From: Anaerotignum sp.
GTDB taxonomy: Bacteria > Bacillota > Clostridia > Lachnospirales > Anaerotignaceae
DNA: 5,756 nucleotides
NCBI GenBank assembly: GCA_017442465.1
Contig: JAFRZQ010000027.1
Location: forward strand, 1 to 5,756
Direction: 5' to 3'
Made by a program: the position numbers and the translations under genes. Below, in pieces: positions 1 to 5,729 of this stretch. The notes below the pieces were generated by a model. The model saw nothing but the letters and a program-made list of their open reading frames with translations. It was not told where the DNA came from and made no database searches. Numbering within the stretch: position 1 is the stretch's first letter; every line of letters starts with the position of its first letter.

Positions 1-1849
1 GACGGCAGCGATGGTAATGGGGTTATCCGTTCCCGTCATGGCAGGCGACATGGATGGCAAACTGGTGATCATGCATACAAATGACATCCATGGTCATTAC
101 GAAACAACAGAAGAACAGATCGGTATTGCCGGTGTGGCAGCACTGAAAAACTATTATGTGGATCAGGGTGCAGAAGTTCTCTTGGTTGACGCAGGGGACT
201 TCTCTCAGGGCACAACACTGGTAAACCATGACAAAGGGTTGAAGGCGGCAGCATATCTGGTTGCGGCTGACTATGATGCAGTTTCCTTTGGTAACCATGA
301 ATTTGACTTTGGTCAGGAAGCAGTAAAAGATATTGCAGCAACGCTGAAAGCAGGACGTATCCCTGTTCTGGCTGCAAATATCCTGAAAGCAGGTACAAAC
401 GAACCTTATTTTGGTGATAATATCGTATTTGAACTGGATGGCATCAAAGTAGGTATGTTCGGTCTGGATACAGCTGAAACACAGACAAAATCTGCTCCCA
501 GCTCTGTAGCAGGCATGAAATTTGTAGATAAAGAAGAAATGTTTGCTCTGGCACAGGTACAGGTGGATGAACTGAAAGAACTTGGCTGCGATTATATCGT
601 TTGCGTATGTCATCTGGGTGTAGATGATGAAAGTATTGGCAGAAGATCCACAGAACTGGCGGCGGCAGTAGAAGGTATTGACCTGATCGTTGATGGTCAC
701 AGCCATACAGAAATGCCCGGCGGTGAAGTGGTTGGCAAAACCATGATCGTAAGCACAGGCTCTTATCTGGCAAATGTTGGTACTGTAGTTGTTGATATGG
801 AAACAAAGGAAGAAACAGCAGCTCTGATCAGCGCGGCAGATTATGCAGCGAACTATGGTGTATACGATGAAAGACTGACAATGATGGTTGCAGCAGATAC
901 AGAAGAAATCAATGCGATTTATGAAGGTATCTTTGCGGAAACAAAAGTTGACCTGAACGGCGAAAGAGACCCCGGCGTTCGCACACTGGAAACAAATCTG
1001 GGTGACTTTGCAGCAGATGCATATCTGTATGCAGGCAGACAGTATGTGAAAGAAGCTGGCTTGGATATGACAGTTGATCTGGCACTGGCAAACGGCGGCG
1101 GTATCCGTGCAAGCATTCCTGCAGGGAAAATCTCCATGAACACACTTTACACAGTATTCCCTTATGGTAATACAGTTGCACTGGTTACGATCACAGGCGA
1201 ACAGCTTCTGGAAGTTCTGGAAGCATCCACATTCTGCACACCTACAGCAATTGGTGGCTTCCCTCAGATTGCTGGTGCTGAATTTACAATCAATACTGCT
1301 GTTCCTTATGAAAACGGTGAACAGTATCCTAACTCTACATACTATGCACCTGCTAACCCCGGCAGCAGAGTAACGATCAACAGCGTAAACGGCAAACCTT
1401 TTGATCCTGCAGCAAACTACACAGTAGTAGTAAACAGCTTCCAGGCAGAAGGCGGCGATACATATTATGCACTGACACAGGGTTCCTTTACACATGATAC
1501 AGCGATCGTTGATGCAGACGCGCTGATTTCCTATGTAAATTCCATGAATGGTGTGATCGGTGAAGAATATGCAGAACCTCAGGGCAGAATCACAATTGTA
1601 AACGATGCATCCGCGATCCCTGAAAAACCTGCAATGCCCGCAGATCCTGAACAGCCTATTGCTCCCGAAAATCCTGTGGAAACAGTAACAAACCTGTATA
1701 AGGTTGTGGCTGGCGACTCCCTGTGGAAAATCGCAAAAACACAGCTGGGTGATGGCCTGAAATGGAGAGGCATTTACGAAGATAACAAAGCAGTTATTAA
1801 AGATCCTGCTCTGATCTATATTGGTCAGGAACTGGTTGTAAATAAATAA
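1..1849 (+). CDS. Secreted 5'-nucleotidase / 2',3'-cyclic phosphodiesterase (UshA type) with C-terminal LysM domain, 5' end outside window
   Basis: Partial gene: the frame is open to the left edge (codons from base 2), and the first visible residues (TAAMVMGLSVPVMAG) look like the hydrophobic core and cleavage site of a signal peptide, so the ATG at 11 is probably internal. Residues are numbered from that ATG. The metallophosphoesterase domain spans about 17-270, with metal ligands in HTNDIH (D25, H27), D60-AGD, GNHEFD (N95, H96), H201 and GHSH (H230, H232). The 5'-nucleotidase C-terminal domain spans about 310-530, with NGGGIR at 361-366 and the two likely base-stacking aromatics F383 (VFPYGN) and F477 (NSFQAEGGD). 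A Pro/Glu-rich linker (about 535-560) leads to one LysM domain (562-610, YKVVAGDSLWKIA). In this family the enzyme hydrolyses extracellular nucleotides to nucleosides and phosphate. LysM implies non-covalent binding to peptidoglycan. The exact substrate is unknown. A hairpin terminator follows the TAA stop by 11 bases. Confidence 0.93.
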   Translation, partial: TAAMVMGLSVPVMAGDMDGKLVIMHTNDIHGHYETTEEQIGIAGVAALKNYYVDQGAEVLLVDAGDFSQGTTLVNHDKGLKAAAYLVAADYDAVSFGNHEFDFGQEAVKDIAATLKAGRIPVLAANILKAGTNEPYFGDNIVFELDGIKVGMFGLDTAETQTKSAPSSVAGMKFVDKEEMFALAQVQVDELKELGCDYIVCVCHLGVDDESIGRRSTELAAAVEGIDLIVDGHSHTEMPGGEVVGKTMIVSTGSYLANVGTVVVDMETKEETAALISAADYAANYGVYDERLTMMVAADTEEINAIYEGIFAETKVDLNGERDPGVRTLETNLGDFAADAYLYAGRQYVKEAGLDMTVDLALANGGGIRASIPAGKISMNTLYTVFPYGNTVALVTITGEQLLEVLEASTFCTPTAIGGFPQIAGAEFTINTAVPYENGEQYPNSTYYAPANPGSRVTINSVNGKPFDPAANYTVVVNSFQAEGGDTYYALTQGSFTHDTAIVDADALISYVNSMNGVIGEEYAEPQGRITIVNDASAIPEKPAMPADPEQPIAPENPVETVTNLYKVVAGDSLWKIAKTQLGDGLKWRGIYEDNKAVIKDPALIYIGQELVVNK

Positions 1850-1860
1850 GCATTTGATTG

Positions 1861-1886
1861 AGCGGTGTCGAAAGACACCGCTTTTT
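1861..1886 (+). terminator. Intrinsic terminator of the nucleotidase gene
   Basis: AGCGGTGTC pairs perfectly with GACACCGCT around a GAAA tetraloop (1870-1873), followed directly by TTTTTC. It starts 11 bases after the nucleotidase stop. The opposite strand has no useful T-tract, so it should act rightward only and insulate the tRNA unit. Confidence 0.93.
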
Positions 1887-1922
1887 CTTTGCTTTTTCTA
1901 AACGGGAATTTTCGGGAACTTC

Positions 1923-1951
1923 TTGCTTTTTCAAAGGGGGTGTATTATAAT
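1923..1951 (+). promoter_or_regulatory. Promoter of the tRNA-Thr gene
   Basis: A perfect -10 TATAAT (1946-1951) lies 17 bases downstream of a partial -35 TTGCTT (1923-1928, three of six consensus positions). Transcription would start near 1957-1959, only 6-8 bases before the mature tRNA 5' end at 1965. The 10-mer TTGCTTTTTC that carries the -35 also occurs 34 bases upstream (1889-1898), where no -10 matches it. Confidence 0.78.
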
Positions 1952-1964
1952 AAATTTCAGTTCT

Positions 1965-2037
1965 GCTGATATGGCTCAGTTGGTAGAGCAATTGATTCGT
2001 AATCAATAGGTCGCGGGTTCGAGTCCCGCTATCAGCT
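1965..2037 (+). tRNA. trnT: tRNA-Thr (anticodon CGU)
   Basis: A complete cloverleaf is visible. The acceptor stem GCTGATA (1965-1971) pairs with TATCAGC (2030-2036). The D arm is GCTC/GAGC (1974-1977, 1986-1989) with loop AGTTGGTA. The anticodon stem ATTGA/TCAAT (1991-1995, 2003-2007) encloses loop TTCGTAA with anticodon CGT at 1998-2000, which reads threonine codon ACG. The variable loop is AGGTC. The T arm is GCGGG/CCCGC with loop TTCGAGT. The discriminator base is T2037. G1-C72 and C2-G71 agree with threonine identity. CCA is not encoded (GAC follows), so the CCA-adding enzyme must complete it. It is a single tRNA in its own transcription unit between two unrelated protein genes. Confidence 0.97.
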
Positions 2038-2042
2038 GACCG

Positions 2043-2073
2043 GCCTGTATATCTTTGATATACAGGCTTTTTT
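2043..2073 (+). terminator. Intrinsic terminator of the tRNA-Thr gene
   Basis: GCCTGTATATC (2043-2053) pairs perfectly with GATATACAGGC (2057-2067) around a TTT loop, followed by six T residues (2068-2073). It begins five bases after the mature tRNA 3' end, so the precursor needs 3' trimming before CCA addition. Confidence 0.93.
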
Positions 2074-2098
2074 GTTGTAAATAATATTGAACAGATGG

Positions 2099-2126
2099 TT
2101 GTTTTATTTTACAAATGTGATATAAT
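2099..2126 (+). promoter_or_regulatory. Promoter of the first EamA transporter gene (extended -10)
   Basis: TGA-TATAAT (2118-2126) is a consensus extended -10 element. A weak -35 TTGTTT (2099-2104) sits 16 bases upstream. Transcription would start near 2132-2134, shortly before the ribosome binding site at 2141. This makes the in-frame ATGs at 2095 and 2125 unlikely start codons, because they lie upstream of the predicted transcript start. Confidence 0.75.
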
Positions 2127-2140
2127 GAAAAAAAGGAAAA

Positions 2141-2157
2141 AGGAGGGAATTATATTG
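2141..2157 (+). promoter_or_regulatory. Ribosome binding site that fixes a TTG start codon
   Basis: AGGAGGG (2141-2147) is followed by a 7-base spacer and TTG (2155-2157). It is the only strong Shine-Dalgarno site near the start of this reading frame, and no ATG or GTG sits at a suitable distance from it. The protein from this TTG aligns without gaps at its N-terminus with the neighbouring paralogue (MTANKKKV versus MTTQKKKV). Confidence 0.85.
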
Positions 2158-3024
2158 ACTGCAAATAAGAAAAAAGTATTTGGTCTGGCGTTTTTGACTG
2201 TGTTTTTATGGGCATCTGCCTTTCCTCTGACGAAGGTTGCGCAGGAACAGTTTACTTCTATTCCACTGGGTTTTCTGCGCTGTTCTGCAGCGGCTATTTT
2301 CCTGATGATCATCGGAAAACTGGCAAAAATAAGACTGCCTCAGAAAAAGCATATTCCCCTGTTTTTTATATCCGGCGGTCTGGGCTTTACCATGTATATG
2401 ATCACATTTAATACAGGTATCCTGACGCTGACTTCTGCTACATCCAGCATTATCATCGCGGTTACACCAATTTTAACTGCGATCGTTGCGTCCAAGCTTT
2501 ATAAGGAAAAGATCAAACCTATCGGCTGGTGTGCCATTGCTTCTGCATTTATCGGTGTTCTGATCCTGCTGCTGTGGGAAGGTGTTTTTTCCATCAATAT
2601 TGGCCTGATCTGGACATTGGGTGCCTCTTTGGTATTCTGTGGTTATAATATTATGACAAGAAAACTTGGTTCCATGGGCTATAATGCGCTGGAAATCGTT
2701 ACATACAGCATGATCTGCGGGGCGATCCTTCTTGGCTTCTGGGCAGGGGAGGGCTTCCGTCAGCTTTCTGGTGCAAGTATGAGCCATATCCTTGCTCTGA
2801 TCTATCTGGGGGCTTTCCCCAGTGCTACTGCATATTTCCTGTGGGGGAAAGCAATGAGTTTTGCGGAAAGAACCAGTGAAGTAACAAACTTCATGTTTGT
2901 AACACCTCTGCTTTCTACCATTATGGGCTTTATTATCCTGCAAGAAGTGCCCAATGCAGGTACTTTTATCGGTGGTGCGATCATTATCATCAGTATCGTA
3001 GTATTCAACCTGAAAGGGAAATAA
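2155..3024 (+). CDS. EamA/DMT-superfamily membrane transporter, first of a tandem pair
   Basis: A 289-residue integral membrane protein from the TTG start, the usual size for the ten-helix drug/metabolite transporter (EamA) family, which exports or takes up amino acids, sugars, nucleotide derivatives or other small molecules. The substrate cannot be read from the sequence. Ten hydrophobic segments are seen at about 8-26, 35-55, 67-87, 94-113, 121-140, 148-168, 178-197, 211-229, 242-262 and 267-286. The two EamA repeats are roughly 8-140 and 148-286. The family's Pro-containing fourth helix of each repeat appears as VTPILTAIVASKLYKEKI (103-120) and VTPLLSTIMGFIILQEVP (249-266). WASAFPLTK (19-27) is the N-terminal signature. 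It is about half identical by eye to the gene at 3124-4005. It has its own promoter, strong RBS and terminator. An upstream ATG at 2095 would add 20 residues with no support. Confidence 0.92.
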   Translation: MTANKKKVFGLAFLTVFLWASAFPLTKVAQEQFTSIPLGFLRCSAAAIFLMIIGKLAKIRLPQKKHIPLFFISGGLGFTMYMITFNTGILTLTSATSSIIIAVTPILTAIVASKLYKEKIKPIGWCAIASAFIGVLILLLWEGVFSINIGLIWTLGASLVFCGYNIMTRKLGSMGYNALEIVTYSMICGAILLGFWAGEGFRQLSGASMSHILALIYLGAFPSATAYFLWGKAMSFAERTSEVTNFMFVTPLLSTIMGFIILQEVPNAGTFIGGAIIIISIVVFNLKGK

Positions 3025-3050
3025 AAGGGAGTCGGAAGACTCCTTTTCTA
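3024..3050 (+). terminator. Terminator hairpin after the first transporter
   Basis: GGAGTC (3028-3033) pairs with GACTCC (3038-3043) around a GGAA loop. An A-rich 5' flank (3024-3026) can extend the stem into the TTTT tract (3044-3047). The hairpin begins at the stop codon. The T-tract is short (TTTTCTATT), so some read-through into the next transporter is possible. Confidence 0.72.
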
Positions 3051-3079
3051 TTGCCTTTTTGCAGAAAAAGGCGTATCTT
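3051..3079 (+). promoter_or_regulatory. Possible promoter of the second transporter with a dyad in its spacer
   Basis: TTGCCT (3051-3056) and TATCTT (3074-3079) are spaced 17 bases apart and would give a start near 3085. Each box is only a partial consensus match. A perfect 8-bp inverted repeat, GCCTTTTT (3053-3060) and AAAAAGGC (3065-3072) with spacer GCAG, fills the region between the boxes. It could be a repressor operator or a second terminator hairpin after the first transporter. It has no T-tract behind it, which argues weakly for the former. Function is inferred from position only. Confidence 0.4.
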
Positions 3080-3089
3080 GTCTAAAGAA

Positions 3090-3116
3090 GAAATGAAAGA
3101 AATGAAAGAAATGAGA
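3090..3116 (+). repeat. Three tandem 9-bp repeats in the leader of the second transporter
   Basis: GAAATGAAA occurs at 3090-3098 and 3099-3107, and as GAAATGAGA at 3108-3116 (one mismatch). Each unit contains an ATG in the same frame. From 3093 they read Met-Lys-Glu-Met-Lys-Glu-Met-Arg and stop at TGA 3117-3119, four bases before the transporter ATG at 3124. The tract is purine-rich and supplies only a weak Shine-Dalgarno match (GAG at 3113-3115) for the transporter. The 8-residue ORF has no good RBS of its own and may not be translated. Confidence 0.8.
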
Positions 3117-3123
3117 TGAAAAT

Positions 3124-4005
3124 ATGACAACACAGAAAAAGAAGGTTGTGGCTTACAGCCTCTTTACCATTTTCCTTTGGGCATCAGCATATCCGCTGAC
3201 AAAAATTGCCCAGACCCATTTTACACCTATTCCCATTTCCTTTATCCGCAGTTTTATTGCAGGTTTTTTCATGCTTGCTATTGGCAGGATACATGGAATG
3301 CAGCTGCCGAAAAAGAAGCATATCCCGCTGTTTCTGGCATCTGGGGCATTGGGCTATGTGATCTATACGGTGGCTATGAATATTGGTCTGCAGACACTAC
3401 CATCTGCGACCTGCAGTTTGCTGGTTGCTACATCACCCATTTTGACGGCTATCATTGCTGCAAAGGTATATGATGAAAAAATCAATCTGGTCAGCTGGAT
3501 TGCAATTTTCATTGCCTTTGCTGGTGTTGCGATCCTGTTGCTCTGGGATAGTGGAGGAGCGTTTACCATTGATGCAGCAATGCTCTGGATGCTACTTTCT
3601 GCCGCTTCCTGGGCTGGATATAACATCATGACAAGAAAACTGGTGGCACTGGGCTATACTTCCGCACAGATCACCTGTTTCAGCATGATCGCAGCGGCAT
3701 TCTGGCTGAGTTTCTGGTCTGTGGATGGGTTTCGGGAAACCTTTACGGCGGAATGGAAGCATATTCTTTCACTTCTGTACCTGGCGATTATTTCCAATGC
3801 ACTGGGATGTATCCTCTGGGGCAAAGCCATGGCTTATGCGGAAAAGACCAGCGAAGTGGCGAACTTTATGTTCCTGTCACCGCTGTTGTCTGCATTGATG
3901 AGTTTTATCCTGCTGAGAGAAGTACCCGGTATGGGAACCTTTATCGGCGGTGCAGTTATCATTGGAGGCTTGCTGTTGTTTAACTTGAAAGGGCAAAAGA
4001 AATAA
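3124..4005 (+). CDS. EamA/DMT-superfamily membrane transporter, second of a tandem pair
   Basis: A 293-residue ten-helix membrane protein with two EamA repeats (about 8-140 and 150-289). The ATG start is supported by gap-free N-terminal alignment with the upstream paralogue. The two share WASA-x-PLTK-x-AQ, KKHIPLF (64-70), PILTAI (105-110), GYNIMTRKL (165-173), LWGKAM (231-236), TSEV-x-NFMF (242-250), GTFIGGA (271-277) and the FNLKG C-terminus. The main length differences are two residues inserted near 143-146 and two extra C-terminal residues. This points to an old tandem duplication with divergence, so the two may handle different substrates or act together. The substrate is unknown. Its ribosome binding site is poor compared with the first copy (no AGGAGG), so it may be translated less or depend on the short leader ORF just upstream. 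A long hairpin follows the stop. Confidence 0.92.
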   Translation: MTTQKKKVVAYSLFTIFLWASAYPLTKIAQTHFTPIPISFIRSFIAGFFMLAIGRIHGMQLPKKKHIPLFLASGALGYVIYTVAMNIGLQTLPSATCSLLVATSPILTAIIAAKVYDEKINLVSWIAIFIAFAGVAILLLWDSGGAFTIDAAMLWMLLSAASWAGYNIMTRKLVALGYTSAQITCFSMIAAAFWLSFWSVDGFRETFTAEWKHILSLLYLAIISNALGCILWGKAMAYAEKTSEVANFMFLSPLLSALMSFILLREVPGMGTFIGGAVIIGGLLLFNLKGQKK

Positions 4006-4006
4006 A

Positions 4007-4036
4007 AGAAAGGCGTGGTATTTACCACGCCTTTCT
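4007..4036. terminator. Bidirectional terminator between the second transporter and proS
   Basis: AGAAAGGCGTGGT (4007-4019) pairs perfectly over 13 bp with ACCACGCCTTTCT (4024-4036) around an ATTT loop. Rightward the T-tract is part of the stem (CCTTTCT) and weak. Leftward the stem is followed by a T-rich run (TTTATTTCTTTT), a better terminator for transcripts coming from proS. It lies one base after the transporter stop. Confidence 0.85.
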
Positions 4037-4053
4037 GAGTATTCAAAATATTA

Positions 4054-4203
4054 GCGGAAGGGTTCGGGAAACGAAGCGTTTCCTGAATAAAAATCCGCAG
4101 GAGGAATTTACTTCCTCCGAGGAGAACAGGGCGTTTCAAGTTTACGCCGGAACGCATCTGTTCATACTTCTGTATAAACAACTCGAAATCCTGATTTCGA
4201 GTT
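4054..4203. repeat. Palindrome-rich non-coding segment of unknown function
   Basis: No convincing gene lies between 4037 and 4216, but four inverted repeats follow each other. (1) GCGGA 4054-4058 with TCCGC 4094-4098 encloses TTCGGGAAACG 4063-4073 paired with CGTTTCCTGAA 4077-4087 (11 bp including one G-T). (2) GGAGGAA 4100-4106 pairs with TTCCTCC 4112-4118. (3) GAACAG 4124-4129 with CTGTTC 4158-4163 encloses GGCGT 4130-4134 with ACGCC 4144-4148. (4) AACTCGAAATC 4180-4190 pairs with GATTTCGAGTT 4193-4203. On the leftward proS transcript this would be a folded 3' untranslated region ending at the 4007-4036 hairpin. It could be a dispersed repeat, an RNA element or a 3'-derived small RNA; the sequence alone does not decide. 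Confidence 0.6.
4176..4203 (-). terminator. Possible weak terminator of proS
   Basis: Read leftward, AACTCGAAATC pairs with GATTTCGAGTT (11 bp, 2-base loop; more likely 10 bp with a 4-base loop) and is followed by GTTTAT. It begins 13 bases after the proS stop. The T-tract is short, so leftward transcription may continue to the stronger hairpin at 4007-4036. Confidence 0.35.
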
Positions 4204-4216
4204 ACGCGTCAGCGTA

Positions 4217-5653
4217 TTAGTACGCTCTGCCCCAGTAAACCATGTGTTTCGCAGGTTTGCCGCAGCATACGCATACGTCAGAGATTTCTTCCTGTTCAAA
4301 GGGAATGCATCTGCTTGTTGCAGCTGTTTTTTCTTTGATTTCGTCTTCGCAAGCCTGATCACCGCACCACATAGCTTTGATGAAGCCGGGTGTTTCGTTG
4401 ATTGTCTTGTCGAATTCTTCCATGTTTTTCGCGATATATGTTCTTGTATCTCTGTGTTCTTTTGCCTTTGCCAGCAGGTTTGCCTGAATTTCTTCCAGCA
4501 GGGCAGGGATCTTTGTTTCCAGTTCATCCAGAGAAACGAAGATCTTTTCGCCTGTATCACGTCTTGCCAGTACGCACTGGTTCTGTTCAATGTCTTTAGG
4601 GCCAATTTCCAGACGTACGGGAACACCTTTCATTTCGTATTCGGAGAATTTCCAGCCGGGTGTTTTGTCGGAGTCATCCAGTTTTACGCGGCAGATATTA
4701 GCCAGTTTCTGTTTCAGTTCGTTTGCTTTATCCAGAACGCCTTCTTTTTTCTGCATGATAGGAACGATCACAACCTGTGTAGGTGCAATTTTGGGAGGCA
4801 GAACCAGACCGCTGTTGTCACCGTGAACCATGATAACAGCACCGATCAGACGTGTTGTCATACCCCAGGATGTCTGGTGAACATACTGCAGTTTGTTTTC
4901 TTTATCGGAATACTGGATGCCGAAAGCCTTTGCGAAGCCATCGCCAAAGTTGTGGGATGTACCGGACTGCAGAGCTTTACCATCGTGCATCAGAGATTCG
5001 ATCGTGAATGTATGTGCTGCACCGGCGAAACGTTCTTTTTCTGTTTTTTCGCCTTTTACTACAGGGATCGCCAGTACTTCGTGGCAGAAATCAGAATATA
5101 CATTCAGCATCTGGATGGTTCTTTCCTGTGCTTCTTCTGCTGTTGCATGAGCTGTGTGGCCTTCCTGCCACAGGAATTCCATGGATCTCAGGAAAGGACG
5201 AGTTGTTTTTTCCCAACGAACAACGGAGCACCACTGGTTGTACAGTTTAGGCAGGTCTCTGTGGGACTGGATGATGTTTGCGTAATGTTCGCAGAACAGT
5301 GTTTCGGAAGTGGGGCGTACACACATACGTTCTTCCAGTTTTTTGTCACCACCGTGAGTAACCCAGGCTACTTCTGGAGCAAAACCTTCTACATGGTCTT
5401 TTTCTTTCTGCAGCAGGCTTTCGGGGATGAACATGGGCATGTAGCAGTTTTCTACATCTGTTGCTTTGAAACGAGCATCCAGATCTTTCTGGATCAGTTC
5501 CCAGATCGCATAGCCGTAGGGACGGATTACCATGCAGCCTTTGATGCTGGAGTATTCAACCAGTTCAGCTTTTTTTACAACGTCAGTATACCACTGGGGA
5601 AAATCCAACTCCATGTCAGTGATGGATTCTACAAATTTCTTATCTTTTGCCAT
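4217..5653 (-). CDS. proS: Prolyl-tRNA synthetase (short, archaeal/eukaryotic-like type)
   Basis: A complete 478-residue class II synthetase that charges tRNA-Pro with proline in the cytoplasm. The catalytic core shows RPTSET (113-118, proline-binding T-x-E loop), motif 2 around RWEKTTRPFLRSMEFLWQEG (146-165) and motif 3 GMTTRLIGAVIMVHGD (264-279, R268). The anticodon-binding domain starts near LPPKIAPTQVVIVPI (285-299) and runs to about 390. The C-terminal domain has cysteines at 430, 435, 449, 461, 463 and 464, consistent with the zinc-type tail of this subfamily, and ends in the family's C-terminal tyrosine (GRAY). There is no INS editing domain between motifs 2 and 3, so this is not the long E. 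coli type. AGGAGG lies 8 bases before the ATG at 5653. A T-box leader upstream implies induction by uncharged tRNA-Pro. It converges with the transporter pair. Confidence 0.97.
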   Translation of the reverse strand: MAKDKKFVESITDMELDFPQWYTDVVKKAELVEYSSIKGCMVIRPYGYAIWELIQKDLDARFKATDVENCYMPMFIPESLLQKEKDHVEGFAPEVAWVTHGGDKKLEERMCVRPTSETLFCEHYANIIQSHRDLPKLYNQWCSVVRWEKTTRPFLRSMEFLWQEGHTAHATAEEAQERTIQMLNVYSDFCHEVLAIPVVKGEKTEKERFAGAAHTFTIESLMHDGKALQSGTSHNFGDGFAKAFGIQYSDKENKLQYVHQTSWGMTTRLIGAVIMVHGDNSGLVLPPKIAPTQVVIVPIMQKKEGVLDKANELKQKLANICRVKLDDSDKTPGWKFSEYEMKGVPVRLEIGPKDIEQNQCVLARRDTGEKIFVSLDELETKIPALLEEIQANLLAKAKEHRDTRTYIAKNMEEFDKTINETPGFIKAMWCGDQACEDEIKEKTAATSRCIPFEQEEISDVCVCCGKPAKHMVYWGRAY

Positions 5654-5661
5654 TTTATATT

Positions 5662-5667
5662 CCTCCT
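5662..5667 (-). promoter_or_regulatory. Ribosome binding site of proS
   Basis: AGGAGG on the minus strand, 8 bases before the ATG start at 5653, inside AAGGAGGA. It lies downstream of the T-box terminator, so it is transcribed only when the terminator is not formed. Confidence 0.9.
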
Positions 5668-5688
5668 TAAAAAATTTCCTCTAAAAAC

Positions 5689-5729
5689 AAAAAAACTTGC
5701 TCCCTCCGTAAAACGGAAAAGGGACCAAG
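5689..5729 (-). terminator. Regulated terminator of the proS T-box leader
   Basis: Read leftward, CTTGGTCCCT...TCCG (5729-5714) pairs imperfectly with CGGAGGGAGCAAG (5708-5696): CTTG/CAAG, TCCCT/GGGA and CCG/CGG with a mismatch and a small bulge. Seven T residues follow (5695-5689). Its 5' arm overlaps the 3' arm of the antiterminator, so the two structures exclude each other, as expected for a T-box switch. Confidence 0.88.

Noticed and set aside
23..1495. Long open frame (490 codons) on the minus strand opposite the nucleotidase gene
   Set aside because: The product is Cys/Phe/Ile-rich with no recognisable domain. It mirrors the codon bias of the plus-strand gene, whose full set of catalytic motifs shows which strand is coding.
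1797..2006. Small minus-strand open frame across the nucleotidase end, terminator and tRNA
   Set aside because: It runs through a clear terminator hairpin and a complete tRNA gene and has no matching domain.
1965..2037. tRNA-Thr as an integration (att) site for a mobile element
   Set aside because: No partial duplicate of the tRNA 3' end, integrase gene or phage gene is visible in the window. The downstream terminator and transporter look like ordinary chromosome.
3834..4181. Minus-strand open frame (115 codons) over the palindrome-rich segment and the end of the second transporter
   Set aside because: It crosses the 13-bp terminator and the opposite strand of a real gene, and there is no good RBS before its ATG. 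Its first half simply translates the inverted repeats.
4050..4219. Plus-strand open frame through the palindrome-rich segment ending at a TAG at 4217
   Set aside because: It has no ATG/GTG/TTG start with an RBS at a sensible distance, no recognisable protein features, and stems that constrain the sequence instead of codons.
4211..4226. Inverted repeat AGCGTA/TACGCT around the proS stop codon as a terminator
   Set aside because: It is only 6 bp and overlaps the stop codon, with no T-tract in either direction; probably coincidental.
4162..4626. Minus-strand 154-codon frame overlapping proS in another frame
   Set aside because: It is a shadow of the proS coding sequence, whose domains and catalytic motifs are intact.
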